Of a stretch of 55,861 nucleotides of DNA, positions 9,292 through 18,194 are shown in pieces (the first letter of the stretch is position 1; each line of letters opens with the position of its first letter). Position numbers and translations under genes: made by a program. Location: contig CAMNEX010000002.1 of NCBI GenBank assembly GCA_946536825.1, positions 1 to 55,861 of the forward strand. Reading direction: 5' to 3'. Source of the stretch: an uncultured Selenomonadales bacterium (GTDB lineage Bacteria; Bacillota; Negativicutes; Selenomonadales; Selenomonadaceae). The notes under the pieces were generated by a model. The model did not search any database. It was not told the origin of the DNA and saw only the letters and a list, made by a program, of their open reading frames with translations.

Positions 9292-10680
9292 TTAATTGGT
9301 TATTCCTGGGCGCGTCATTTTTTCGGGCGACATGTAATGCTTAAGCTGTTCTTCGGTGAGAATTCCCTTTTCCAAAATAATTTCGCGAATCGGGCGGCGC
9401 GTGGCGTAAGCTTCCTTGGCAAGCAAAGAACATTGTTCGTAGCCTAAATGCGGCAGAAGAGCCGTTACAACTCCGACGCTGCTGTCGAGCCATTTTTGAC
9501 ATTGTTCGCGATTGGGTTCAAGCCCCGTCAAAAGTTTGTCGACAAAAGTGCGCGACGCGTTGGCAAGATAATTCATTGAACTGCACAGATTGTAAGCCAT
9601 AATCGGTTCCATGACGTTGAGTTCAAATTGTCCGTTCTCGACGCCGAAAGTAACCGCCAAATCGTTGCCGATAACTTGATAACAAGCCTGATCCATAACC
9701 TCGGCGATGACGGGATTGACTTTGCCGGGCATAATCGACGAGCCGGGCTGACGTTTCGGCAAGAAAAGTTCATTGAGTCCGCAACGCGGTCCCGACGCCA
9801 TTAAGCGGAAATCATTCGCCATTTTGATGAGGACGAGCGCGGTATTTTTCAGCGCGGAGGAAACGTCAACAAAACCGTCCGTGTTATTCGTGGCGTCGAT
9901 AATGTTTGTGGAAGTCTCGAAATTTTCGCCGGTTATCTCGCGCAGTTTTCTTGCGACGATTTTAATATAAGCAGGCTCGGCGTTGAGACCAGTGCCGACG
10001 GCGGTGCCGCCCATGTTAATCAATCTTATGCTGTCAATCGCCCATTCAATGCGGCGGATACTGCGACGAATCGCCGAAGCATAGGAGCCCATTTCCTGTC
10101 CGAGCGTAATGGGAACGGCGTCCTGTAAATGCGTGCGCCCCATTTTTAAAATATCTTTGTACTCTTCCGCTTTGACTTCGAGGGCGCGAGCAAGATAATC
10201 CAGCGCGGAGGTTACATTGTGGCTTTTGTAAGTCAAGCAAACTTTAATCGCGGTCGGGAAGGAGTCGTTGGTCGATTGCGCCATATTCGCGTGATTGTTC
10301 GGCGAAATAATATCGTAGCGTCCCTTAGCCTCGCCGATAATTTCAAGTGCGCGGTTGCAAAGGACTTCGTTCATGTTCATGTTAATTGACGTGCCCGCGC
10401 CGCCTTGAATCGGATCAACAGGAAATTGGTCAATAAATTCGCCGTCGATAATTTCTTCCGCCGCCTGAACGAGCGCGTTGCCGATTTTCCTGTCAAGACG
10501 TCCGGTTTCCATGTTCGCTTGAGCCGCCGCCTTTTTGACTTTGGCAAGTGCCTTGATAAAATCTTCGTCGAGTCTGCGCCCCGTGATTGTGAAATTCTCA
10601 ATCGCCCGCAACGTCTGCACGCCGTAATAAGCCTCGTCGGGGACTTCGAGTTCTCCCAAAAAATCGTGTTCCTTTCTCAT
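9292..10680 (-). CDS. aspA: Aspartate ammonia-lyase
   Basis: 462 aa; EHDFLGELEVPDEAYYGVQTLRAIENF and the fumarase/aspartase signature GSSIMPGKVNPV. Confidence 0.93.
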   Translation of the reverse strand: MRKEHDFLGELEVPDEAYYGVQTLRAIENFTITGRRLDEDFIKALAKVKKAAAQANMETGRLDRKIGNALVQAAEEIIDGEFIDQFPVDPIQGGAGTSINMNMNEVLCNRALEIIGEAKGRYDIISPNNHANMAQSTNDSFPTAIKVCLTYKSHNVTSALDYLARALEVKAEEYKDILKMGRTHLQDAVPITLGQEMGSYASAIRRSIRRIEWAIDSIRLINMGGTAVGTGLNAEPAYIKIVARKLREITGENFETSTNIIDATNNTDGFVDVSSALKNTALVLIKMANDFRLMASGPRCGLNELFLPKRQPGSSIMPGKVNPVIAEVMDQACYQVIGNDLAVTFGVENGQFELNVMEPIMAYNLCSSMNYLANASRTFVDKLLTGLEPNREQCQKWLDSSVGVVTALLPHLGYEQCSLLAKEAYATRRPIREIILEKGILTEEQLKHYMSPEKMTRPGITN

Positions 10681-10719
10681 GTTAGCACCTTCATTTATAG
10701 AAATTTTTTACTGCCGCGA

Positions 10720-12045
10720 TTAAAGAATCATATTTGCAAACGCCATGCCGAACGCCACGCTTACAATACAGGTAATCAAGCCGGGAATTTGGAAACTGTG
10801 ATTGAAAACAAATTTTCCAATTCGCGTCGTGCCCGTTCTGTCAAAGGCAATGCCCGCCAAAATCGTCGCGTAAATCGGAACGAGAAAATAACCGTTGACT
10901 GCGGGGAACATGCCAATCATTGCAGGCGGCGTAATGCCCAAAGTAATTCCGAGCGGAGCCAATGCGCCGATTGTCCCCGCCTGACTTAAAATAACGGCGG
11001 AGAGCAGGAATAAAATTATCGCGAAAACCCAAGGATAAGCCGCGATTAAATCCGCCGCGCCGCTTTTAATAAAATCAATGTTGTTGCGCGTCAAAGTATC
11101 GCCCGCCCAAGTCAAGCCGAAAATGCAATAAACGCCCATTAAGCCGTTGCGGAAAACGGATTGTTCGATAATCGAAGAGACTTTGACATTGCAAGCGATA
11201 ATCATCACGCCCGCCATAGCCATCATAACCATTTCAATACACATCGTCATTGTAAAGGAAACCATTTTATCGCCGAGCATGGCTGAAGGGCGCAATTCGG
11301 GGAAAATGCCGAAGATAACGACGATAACTGTTGCCAAAAGATAAATCCAAACGGCGCGTTTGACACTCGGCGCAAATTCCTTAGCTTCGGCAATTTGAGC
11401 TTTTTCGTTAATGGGAGCCGACTCGCCGCGAGCAACGCGAGCAAGATATTCTTCGTCTTTCTCCAAATCTTTGCCCATGCGAGCCGCCCACAACGAGCCG
11501 CAAATCACGCCGATTAAAGTTGACGGAATGCAAACAATCAGAATATCAATCAGCGTGACGCCCTGCGGCGACAAGAGCCCGACAAGCGCGACGGTTGCCG
11601 CCGAAATCGGACAGGCGGTTATTGCTTGCTGAGAGGCGATAACCGACATTGAAATTGGTCGTTCGGGTCGGACTCCCGCCTCGCGAGCAACTTCAGCGAT
11701 AACCGGCAAAATACCGAACGAAATATTTCCCGTGCCGCACATAAAGGTAAAGACCCAACTGATAATCGGAGCATAATAGCTTATGCGGTTCGGATTTTTG
11801 CGCAGAAGTTTAACCGCGATTTGAATCAAATAGTCCATGCCGCCCGACGCCTGCAACGTTGCCGCGATAACGACGACCGTCATAATTATCATTATAACGT
11901 CGATTGCGGGATTGCCCGGCGCGAGCCCGAAGCCGAAAACTAAAATGGCAATGGCAACGCCGCTCGACATTCCCAAGAAAATTCCGCCGTAACGTGCGCC
12001 GATAACCAGCATTGCCAACACAACCAAAAGTTCAGCCCAAAACAT
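10720..12045 (-). CDS. dcu: Anaerobic C4-dicarboxylate transporter, DcuA/DcuB family
   Basis: 441 aa polytopic; MFWAELLVVLAMLVIGARYGGIFLGMSSG, FMCGTGNISFGILPVIAEVA; adjacent to aspA. Confidence 0.88.
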   Translation of the reverse strand: MFWAELLVVLAMLVIGARYGGIFLGMSSGVAIAILVFGFGLAPGNPAIDVIMIIMTVVVIAATLQASGGMDYLIQIAVKLLRKNPNRISYYAPIISWVFTFMCGTGNISFGILPVIAEVAREAGVRPERPISMSVIASQQAITACPISAATVALVGLLSPQGVTLIDILIVCIPSTLIGVICGSLWAARMGKDLEKDEEYLARVARGESAPINEKAQIAEAKEFAPSVKRAVWIYLLATVIVVIFGIFPELRPSAMLGDKMVSFTMTMCIEMVMMAMAGVMIIACNVKVSSIIEQSVFRNGLMGVYCIFGLTWAGDTLTRNNIDFIKSGAADLIAAYPWVFAIILFLLSAVILSQAGTIGALAPLGITLGITPPAMIGMFPAVNGYFLVPIYATILAGIAFDRTGTTRIGKFVFNHSFQIPGLITCIVSVAFGMAFANMIL

Positions 12046-12115
12046 AAAACCCCTCCTCTTTTTGTTTGTTAAAAATTCTTCTTGTATACAAAATACAGCT
12101 TAAGAGTTTTGCCAG

Positions 12116-12143
12116 ATTGTAACACTTAAAAAGTAATTGTCAA
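12116..12143 (-). promoter_or_regulatory. Putative promoter for the dcu-aspA transcript
   Basis: Minus strand TTGACA-16-TACAAT; palindrome TTGTATACAA lies downstream. Confidence 0.6.
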
Positions 12144-12189
12144 TCTCTGTATATTGCTATGGTTACTTACCAAATTGCTGATACTGTAA

Positions 12190-12218
12190 AAAAAATCCTC
12201 CGACTTGCGGAGGATTTT
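12190..12218 (-). terminator. Intrinsic terminator of the beta-lactamase-like gene
   Basis: AAAATCCTCCGACTTGCGGAGGATTTT followed by a T-tract on the minus strand. Confidence 0.75.
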
Positions 12219-13467
12219 ATTTTGCGAAAATGTATCTGCAGATGAGATTCATGACCTTTTCTTCCCAAATGTAATTCGCGCTGAAATTCCCGAAACTGCG
12301 CTTGTCTTTGTCGGGTTCAATCGCCGTGCCGTTTATCATGAAGGCGACGCCGTTTTGGGTATTCGGCATGAAGTACAAGCCCGAAATAAGCCCGAACGCC
12401 GCGCCACTGTGACCGATTAAATCAATCTCGTAATCCTTACAGAGCCGCGCTTTGCTCGCGCCGCCGATTTTGTAAGTGCCTAGTCCGTAATTTTCCATGA
12501 CGCCGCCGAGAGTTTCGCCGTTCGGGTTTTCCGCGTCAAAGTTCCAATGCGAAGAAATAATTTCCTCAAAAGATTTTTCGTCGAGAAATTTTTTGCCGCG
12601 ATTCATAAGCATTTCCAAAACTTTGCCGAGGTCGTCGAAAGAAATTCTCAAGCCGCCCTGCGGAGAAAAAATTGTCGCGTTCGTCCCGATGTTGTAATTG
12701 CTCAAGTTGCAGGAGCCGTAAGCGTCAGGGGCGTAGGGATTTTCGATTTTGACAAAATCTTTTCGCGGCGGAGTTTCTTCTTCGTCAAGCGTCGCCGTCC
12801 ACTTGCCGAATTTATTTTTTTGATAAAGCGTGCCGAGATTTTCAAAAGTTTTTTCGTCGAAGTTTCCGACAACGTAGCCGCCACCGATACCCAACGGCTT
12901 TAAGACGTGACTTTTTTGATAAAGGTCAAATCGCACGCCGGTGACGCGCTCAATAATCGTTCCGAGAATTCCGTAGTTCAAATTGCAGTACGTGAAAAAT
13001 TTTGCGGGCGGTTCGGTCGCGGGGGCGAAATGTGCGCCGTTTTCATAAGCAACGCCGTCCGCCCTGAAAAATTCTTTCAGCGTGTATTCGGGCGGCAGAG
13101 AATAAATCGTCCCGTCGCGCAAGGCGGAAGTGTGACTTGCAAGCATTTCAATCGTTATCGGCGTGTCGGGGAAATTAGGATTGCGGAGTTCAAAGCCGAG
13201 ACAAACGCTCACGTCGTCGGTTAAATTTATTTTTCCGCGTTCAACGAGTTGCATAATCGAAAAAGCGGTAAACATTTTCGACAGAGACGCCGCCCGCAAC
13301 AGAGTTTTGCGCGTCAAAGGCTTATCGGGATTAATATGACGCCGCCCGCCGAAGTAAGAATAAATTTCTTTGCCGTCTTTGAAGACGATAACGCCGAGTC
13401 CTGAAACTTTCGTGCCGCTGTCGCCAATCATTGCGGAAATTTTTTTATCCAAATTATTTTTCGTCAC
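12217..13467 (-). CDS. Serine hydrolase, beta-lactamase (class C/PBP4*-like) family
   Basis: SLSK (SxxK), YCNLNYG (YxN), HSGAAFG. N-terminus uncertain: GTG at 13467 is one option; the ORF is open to 13554. See the frameshift finding. Confidence 0.8.
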   Translation of the reverse strand: MTKNNLDKKISAMIGDSGTKVSGLGVIVFKDGKEIYSYFGGRRHINPDKPLTRKTLLRAASLSKMFTAFSIMQLVERGKINLTDDVSVCLGFELRNPNFPDTPITIEMLASHTSALRDGTIYSLPPEYTLKEFFRADGVAYENGAHFAPATEPPAKFFTYCNLNYGILGTIIERVTGVRFDLYQKSHVLKPLGIGGGYVVGNFDEKTFENLGTLYQKNKFGKWTATLDEEETPPRKDFVKIENPYAPDAYGSCNLSNYNIGTNATIFSPQGGLRISFDDLGKVLEMLMNRGKKFLDEKSFEEIISSHWNFDAENPNGETLGGVMENYGLGTYKIGGASKARLCKDYEIDLIGHSGAAFGLISGLYFMPNTQNGVAFMINGTAIEPDKDKRSFGNFSANYIWEEKVMNLICRYIFAK

Positions 13468-13483
13468 GGTTATAAAAAAATAA

Positions 13484-13510
13484 ATGCCGCAAAAAATTTT
13501 TTTGCAGCAT
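13484..13510 (-). terminator. Hairpin after lpxI; terminator or 5'-UTR element
   Basis: Minus strand ATGCTGCAAAAAAATTTTTTGCGGCAT then TTTATTTTTTT. Confidence 0.5.
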
Positions 13511-13550
13511 AAAAACCTCCTGTTGTTTTCATTGTAAACGCTCCGATAAA

Positions 13551-14354
13551 TCACATTGCGACGATTGAAATGCCTTGAGCGTCAGCGAAGGAAATCATTT
13601 GCTCGCGCTCAACCAAAAGCGTTTTGCCCGCCTCAATCGCCAAAGCCGTTGCTCCGACCTTCGCCATGTTCTCAATCGTGCGATAACCGACAGTCGGCAT
13701 GTCGAAGCGATTATCTTGTTGCGGTTTTGAAACTTTCGCGACAACCGCGCCGCCGTGCGCCAATATTCCGCCGCGCTCAATGCAAGCGTCTGTTCCTTCG
13801 ATAGCCTCAAGTGCCATAACTGCACGATTTTTTACTACGACAGTTTGCCCAATGTCCAGGCGACCGAGTTCCTTTGCAATTCTGAAACCGAATTCCATAT
13901 CTTGACGTTCAATTTCTGTCGGCTCGCGTTTGGTGATTGTTCCCCTGCGCGGCATGAGTTTTCTTATCAGCGCGGTTTGATCGAAGGTTTGAATTCCCGC
14001 CTTTGCCAGCTCGCGGACGAATGCCATCATTATTGTATCGTCTTTTCTGTCGGGCAGGGACATTATCAACTGCAACATTCTGGCATCGGGAAGAACTGCG
14101 CCGTTGAATAAAAGTTCCTTCGTGACTTTGCCTATCATTGTTACCTTTTGAATCTGATTGCTCTTTAGGTAATTTAAAATCGCCTCAAGTTGCGCGACGC
14201 TGATAAATTGATAATCTTTTGAAAACTGCTTGATTTGCGGGTCGCTGTCCGCCAATAAACCGACCGCATAAACTTCATAGCCGAGTTGTTTTGCGGCTCG
14301 TGCACATTCCACGGGCAATTTGCCTACTCCCGCCAATATTCCCAATTTTTCCAT
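13551..14354 (-). CDS. lpxI: UDP-2,3-diacylglucosamine pyrophosphatase LpxI (DUF1009)
   Basis: MEKLGILAGVGKLPVECARAAKQLGYEVYAVGL, VIGKVTKELL-like core, C-terminal VGATALAIEAGKTLLVE; start trimmed to 14354; in the lpx operon. Confidence 0.88.
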   Translation of the reverse strand: MEKLGILAGVGKLPVECARAAKQLGYEVYAVGLLADSDPQIKQFSKDYQFISVAQLEAILNYLKSNQIQKVTMIGKVTKELLFNGAVLPDARMLQLIMSLPDRKDDTIMMAFVRELAKAGIQTFDQTALIRKLMPRRGTITKREPTEIERQDMEFGFRIAKELGRLDIGQTVVVKNRAVMALEAIEGTDACIERGGILAHGGAVVAKVSKPQQDNRFDMPTVGYRTIENMAKVGATALAIEAGKTLLVEREQMISFADAQGISIVAM

Positions 14355-14394
14355 TAACAAAACCTCCGATATTATTTTATGTTTCCAAAACGTT

Positions 14395-14811
14395 TCAAAC
14401 TTTAACGGCGGGCATTTTGGCGGCAAGTATTCTTGCTTCCGCCTCGCGCTGGCGCAAATTTTCTTCGACAAAGCCGGGGAATTTCGCGCTGATAAGAAAA
14501 AGCGCGTTCATGACCTCATCTAAAGTTTCTGTTTCGTGTTGACGCCGTGACAAAATTTCATCAACAAGCCGCGAAGAATTTTCAAGCGTAATTTTTTCGC
14601 CGAGTTGCCAATTTTTTAATTCGGTTTGAACGTATTCGCGAATAATATCTTCGCCCGCGTCGTCAAGCTTTCTGCCGCCCGTTATCAATATCTCTTTAAT
14701 GTTTTTCGCTGCCCACGCGGCGAGTTCTGAAATTTCTTTGCTGTTTATAAAAACCACGTCCTTATTTATCGTCAAAATCTCTGCGTTCGCGACAAATGCC
14801 GCGCTCGGCAT
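14395..14811 (-). CDS. Hypothetical protein between lpxA and lpxI
   Basis: Open frame in operon direction, up to 138 aa; the first about 16 codons overlap lpxA out of frame, so the true start is probably downstream. Confidence 0.6.
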   Translation of the reverse strand: MPSAAFVANAEILTINKDVVFINSKEISELAAWAAKNIKEILITGGRKLDDAGEDIIREYVQTELKNWQLGEKITLENSSRLVDEILSRRQHETETLDEVMNALFLISAKFPGFVEENLRQREAEARILAAKMPAVKV

Positions 14812-15601
14812 TTCGCAAAAATCTCAAGAAGTGTTCGACTTCCTCGCAAGAATCAACTTCCTGTTCGATAACGGCTATTGCCTCCGCCAAACTCAAGCCC
14901 GAACGATAGAGAATTTTATAAGCTTTTTTGATAAGGCGGCGCGCTTCAAGCGGAATGCCCGCCCGCGATATTCCGACGTTATTTAAGCCGACAACTTTTG
15001 CGGGGTGTCCGTCAACAAGCGTATAAGGCACGACATCTTGAACGAGTTTGCTCATACCGCCGACCATTGCATTGCGCCCGATTTTTACGAATTGATGAAC
15101 GCCCGCCATGCCGCCGATAACAACTCTGTCCTCAACTATTGCATGACCCGAACAGCTCGCCAAATTCGACATGATAACATGGTTGCCGAGTGTGCAATTA
15201 TGGGCAATGTGAATATACGCCATTAAAAGGCAGTCGTTGCCAATGCGCGTTTCGTTGCCTTCGCCCGTTGCGCGGTGAATCGTCGCGCCTTCGCGAATCG
15301 TCGTCCTGTCGCCGATAATCGTACAACTTTGCTCGCCTTTGAATTTTAAATCTTGAGGATCAGCCCCGACCGAAGCAAATTGAAAAACTCTGCAACCTTT
15401 GCCAAGCGTCGTCCATTTCTCTATAACAGCATGAGGACCGATAACCGAATCGTCGCCGATTTCCACTTCGTCACCTATCACGCAGTACGGACCGATTGTG
15501 ACGTTTTCGCCGAGACGCGCACTTTTTGAAATGACCGCGCTCGGATGAATGTTTGTGCCGATATTTGTAATTAATTCGCCTTTGCTTTCCAGTTTTATCA
15601 T
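14762..15601 (-). CDS. lpxA: Acyl-ACP--UDP-N-acetylglucosamine O-acyltransferase
   Basis: Left-handed beta-helix hexapeptides, AYIHIAHNCTLGNHVIMSN, GGMAGVHQFVKIG; start trimmed to MIKLESKGE (15601). Confidence 0.94.
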   Translation of the reverse strand: MIKLESKGELITNIGTNIHPSAVISKSARLGENVTIGPYCVIGDEVEIGDDSVIGPHAVIEKWTTLGKGCRVFQFASVGADPQDLKFKGEQSCTIIGDRTTIREGATIHRATGEGNETRIGNDCLLMAYIHIAHNCTLGNHVIMSNLASCSGHAIVEDRVVIGGMAGVHQFVKIGRNAMVGGMSKLVQDVVPYTLVDGHPAKVVGLNNVGISRAGIPLEARRLIKKAYKILYRSGLSLAEAIAVIEQEVDSCEEVEHFLRFLRNAERGICRERRDFDDK

Positions 15602-15629
15602 TTCCTTTACTCCTAAAGTCAATGCGCCT

Positions 15630-16070
15630 TTATAATTCCTCGCGTCCTTTAAGCACGAAAGTAAAATCGGCAACGGCAACAAGCTTGTCGTCAACGTAGC
15701 CGTCCGTATGCAAAACTCCGAAGAGCCCGCGCACTTTGACAATTTCCGCCTTGGTTATGAGCGTATCGCCGGGGACAATCATTTTTTTAAATTTAATGTT
15801 GTCCATTGCGCCGAAAAGCGCGATTTTCCCGCGATGTTCTTCGGGATAAAGCATTGCGACGCCGCCGACTTGCGCCATTGCCTCAAGTTGCAGGACGCCC
15901 GGCATTATCGGACGACCGGGAAAATGTCCGGCGAATTGCGGCTCGTTCATTGTTATATTTTTTAAGCCCGTCGCCGATTTGAACGGGTCGATTTCCAAAA
16001 TTCTGTCCACCAAAAGCATTGGCGGGCGGTGCGGCAAAATTTTCATTATGTCTTCGATTTCCAATACCAT
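15630..16070 (-). CDS. fabZ: 3-hydroxyacyl-[ACP] dehydratase FabZ
   Basis: ILPHRPPMLLVDRI, FAGHFPGRPIMPGVLQLEAMAQ. Confidence 0.95.
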   Translation of the reverse strand: MVLEIEDIMKILPHRPPMLLVDRILEIDPFKSATGLKNITMNEPQFAGHFPGRPIMPGVLQLEAMAQVGGVAMLYPEEHRGKIALFGAMDNIKFKKMIVPGDTLITKAEIVKVRGLFGVLHTDGYVDDKLVAVADFTFVLKGREEL

Positions 16071-16126
16071 CTATATCGCTCCTTTGTAAGGGAAAAGGAA
16101 AATGGGAGAAGGGATAGGATTTTTTA

Positions 16127-16981
16127 TCAACTTTTCCCATTTCCCATATTCCTTGTCTCTAAATAAATTTTTTTTGCAAGTTGAGTATTGAGCGCGTGCC
16201 CCGACGCCGCCGCCACGATATGACAATTAAAAATCCCTGCAAGACGCAGGTCGCCTATAACGTCCAAAATTTTATGGCGGACAAGTTCGTCGGGATAATT
16301 TAATTTATTGCGCCAACCCGCGTCGTTGTAGACAATCACATTTTCCAACGTGCCGCCCAAACCCAAGCCCATTGCGTGAAGTGCGGCAATTTCTTTTTCA
16401 TAAGCTATCGTCCGCGCAGGCGCAATTTCTTTCTTGTAAATTTCTTCGGTTATCTCAAAGTCGCCATATTGAATTCCGATAAGCGGATGAGGATTGACCG
16501 AAACGAAACTCACGCGGAAGCCGTCATAGGGAAGAGCCATAATAAATCTTTTGCCCTCCTCGCCGTCAACGCGATAAATTTTTTCCAGTTGAATAATTTT
16601 CCTTTCCGCCGCCTGCTCAACAACGCCCGCCGCCTTAATCATTTTAAAAAAGTCTATGGCGTTGCCGTTCAGGACGGGCGGCTCCTCTGCGCTTAATTCA
16701 ACTTCGCAATTATCAATGCCGCAAGCGTTGAGTGCGCTCATTAAATGTTCAATCGTGAAAACCTTTGCGCCGTTCTCCTCAAGCGTCGTTGCCCGAAGAG
16801 TCGCCGTCACATTTGCAACTGTCGCGTGTATCTTCGGGCGAGCGGGTAAATCCGTTCTCAAAAAAATTATCCCGCCGTCAACGTCCGCAGGTTTCAAGGT
16901 GAGCCGAACTTCCCGACCCGAATGGAGCCCGACGCCGACGCAGGAAATTTTTTTTCTTAAAGTTCGCTGCCTTTGCAACAC
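16127..16981 (-). CDS. lpxC: UDP-3-O-acyl-N-acetylglucosamine deacetylase
   Basis: GVGLHSGREVRLTLKPA, TIEHLMSAL, HKILDVIGDL. Confidence 0.95.
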   Translation of the reverse strand: MLQRQRTLRKKISCVGVGLHSGREVRLTLKPADVDGGIIFLRTDLPARPKIHATVANVTATLRATTLEENGAKVFTIEHLMSALNACGIDNCEVELSAEEPPVLNGNAIDFFKMIKAAGVVEQAAERKIIQLEKIYRVDGEEGKRFIMALPYDGFRVSFVSVNPHPLIGIQYGDFEITEEIYKKEIAPARTIAYEKEIAALHAMGLGLGGTLENVIVYNDAGWRNKLNYPDELVRHKILDVIGDLRLAGIFNCHIVAAASGHALNTQLAKKIYLETRNMGNGKS

Positions 16982-17010
16982 TTAGCCCCCTTTCAGAAAA
17001 ATTCTTGATT

Positions 17011-17025
17011 ATTATACCATAATAA
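17011..17025 (-). promoter_or_regulatory. Putative extended -10 promoter element for lpxC
   Basis: Minus strand TGGTATAAT upstream of lpxC. Confidence 0.45.
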
Positions 17026-17086
17026 TTTTTAACGTCGATAAAATTTTGTTATAAAAATTTTCGCGCCCGCCCGCGCCCAAACTCCC

Positions 17087-17115
17087 TTGACAGCGCAAAA
17101 AGTTTCTATTACAAT
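17087..17115 (+). promoter_or_regulatory. Promoter of rplM-rpsI
   Basis: TTGACA-17 nt-TACAAT. Confidence 0.8.
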
Positions 17116-17212
17116 CGCCAAAGTATGACGGGTTGCCGATGTTTCCATTAGCCCCGGGCAAAAGCGAACTTCGTCGTGCGTTCAAATCAGTAAGTCATGG
17201 AGGAAAAAATTC

Positions 17213-17653
17213 GTGAAAGATACGTACATGGCAAAGGCGGGCGACGTTGAGAAGAAATGGTACATCGTCGACGCCGAAGGAAAAACCGTCGGTCGTATGG
17301 CGGCTGAAATCGCGAAAGTTCTTCGCGGCAAAAATAAACCCGTGTTTACGCCTCATGTTGATACGGGCGATTATGTTATTGTTATCAATGCGGCAAAAGC
17401 CGTCTTTACCGGCAAAAAGCTCCGCAAAAAAGTTTACTTCCACCACAGCGGCTATCTCGGCGGCGGGAAGTATGCCACGGCGGGCGAGTGGATGAAAAAA
17501 TTCCCCGAACGCGTCATTGAACACGCCGTAAAAGGCATGTTGCCGAAAAACAAACTCGGCGCAGATTTATTCAGAAAACTGCACGTCTTCGCGGACGATA
17601 AACACCCGCACGCCGCGCAGAAGCCCGAAGAACTTAAAATTGAGACGCGCTAA
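17213..17653 (+). CDS. rplM: 50S ribosomal protein L13
   Basis: [28 protein letters not shown]...; GTG start after ATGGAGGAAAAAATTC. Confidence 0.96.
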   Translation: MKDTYMAKAGDVEKKWYIVDAEGKTVGRMAAEIAKVLRGKNKPVFTPHVDTGDYVIVINAAKAVFTGKKLRKKVYFHHSGYLGGGKYATAGEWMKKFPERVIEHAVKGMLPKNKLGADLFRKLHVFADDKHPHAAQKPEELKIETR

Positions 17654-17667
17654 GGAGAGAAAATAAA

Positions 17668-18060
17668 ATGGCACAAGTAAGCTACTACGGCACAGGACGC
17701 CGCAAAAGTTCCGTTGCCCGCGTTCGTTTGGTTCCGGGCGATGGCAAAATCACGATTAATAATCGCGCAATGGAAGAATATTTCGGTTTGAAGACTTTGG
17801 AGCTGATTGTTCGTCAACCGCTCGTCCTCACCGAAATGAACGATAAATACGACGTGATAGCCTCCGTCAAAGGCGGCGGCACTTCCGGTCAGGCGGGCGC
17901 AATTCGTCACGGCATTACCCGCGCCTTGATGGAACTTGACGCCGACCTTCGCCCCGCGCTCAAAAAAGCCGGATTTGTCACTCGCGACCCGCGTGAAAAA
18001 GAGCGTCGCAAATACGGTCTCAAAAAAGCGCGCAAGGCTTCCCAGTTCTCGAAACGTTAA
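17668..18060 (+). CDS. rpsI: 30S ribosomal protein S9
   Basis: [16 protein letters not shown] ... [25 protein letters not shown]. Confidence 0.97.
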   Translation: MAQVSYYGTGRRKSSVARVRLVPGDGKITINNRAMEEYFGLKTLELIVRQPLVLTEMNDKYDVIASVKGGGTSGQAGAIRHGITRALMELDADLRPALKKAGFVTRDPREKERRKYGLKKARKASQFSKR

Positions 18061-18076
18061 TCAGAAAAAAATTCGG

Positions 18077-18106
18077 CTCCCGCTTGCAATGCGGGAGTTT
18101 TTTTTT
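18077..18106 (+). terminator. Intrinsic terminator of rplM-rpsI
   Basis: CTCCCGCTTGCAATGCGGGAG + T9. Confidence 0.9.
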
Positions 18107-18119
18107 AAGGCAAGAATCC

Positions 18120-18148
18120 TTGACACTGCCCGCCGCTTGATATATATT
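18120..18148 (+). promoter_or_regulatory. Promoter of the polysaccharide deacetylase gene
   Basis: TTGACA-17 nt-TATATT. Confidence 0.7.
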
Positions 18149-18194
18149 AACTAAAATTATCTATGAAATTTTAATGAATTTTTTTGGAGGTTTT

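Noticed and set aside
10405-10989. 194-aa plus-strand ORF
   Set aside because: Antisense to aspA and the dcu end; no recognisable domain.
12082-12091. TTGTATACAA palindrome in the dcu leader as an FNR/Rex-type operator
   Set aside because: It does not match FNR (TTGAT-N4-ATCAA) or Rex (TTGTGA-containing) consensus well enough; short AT-rich palindromes are common here.
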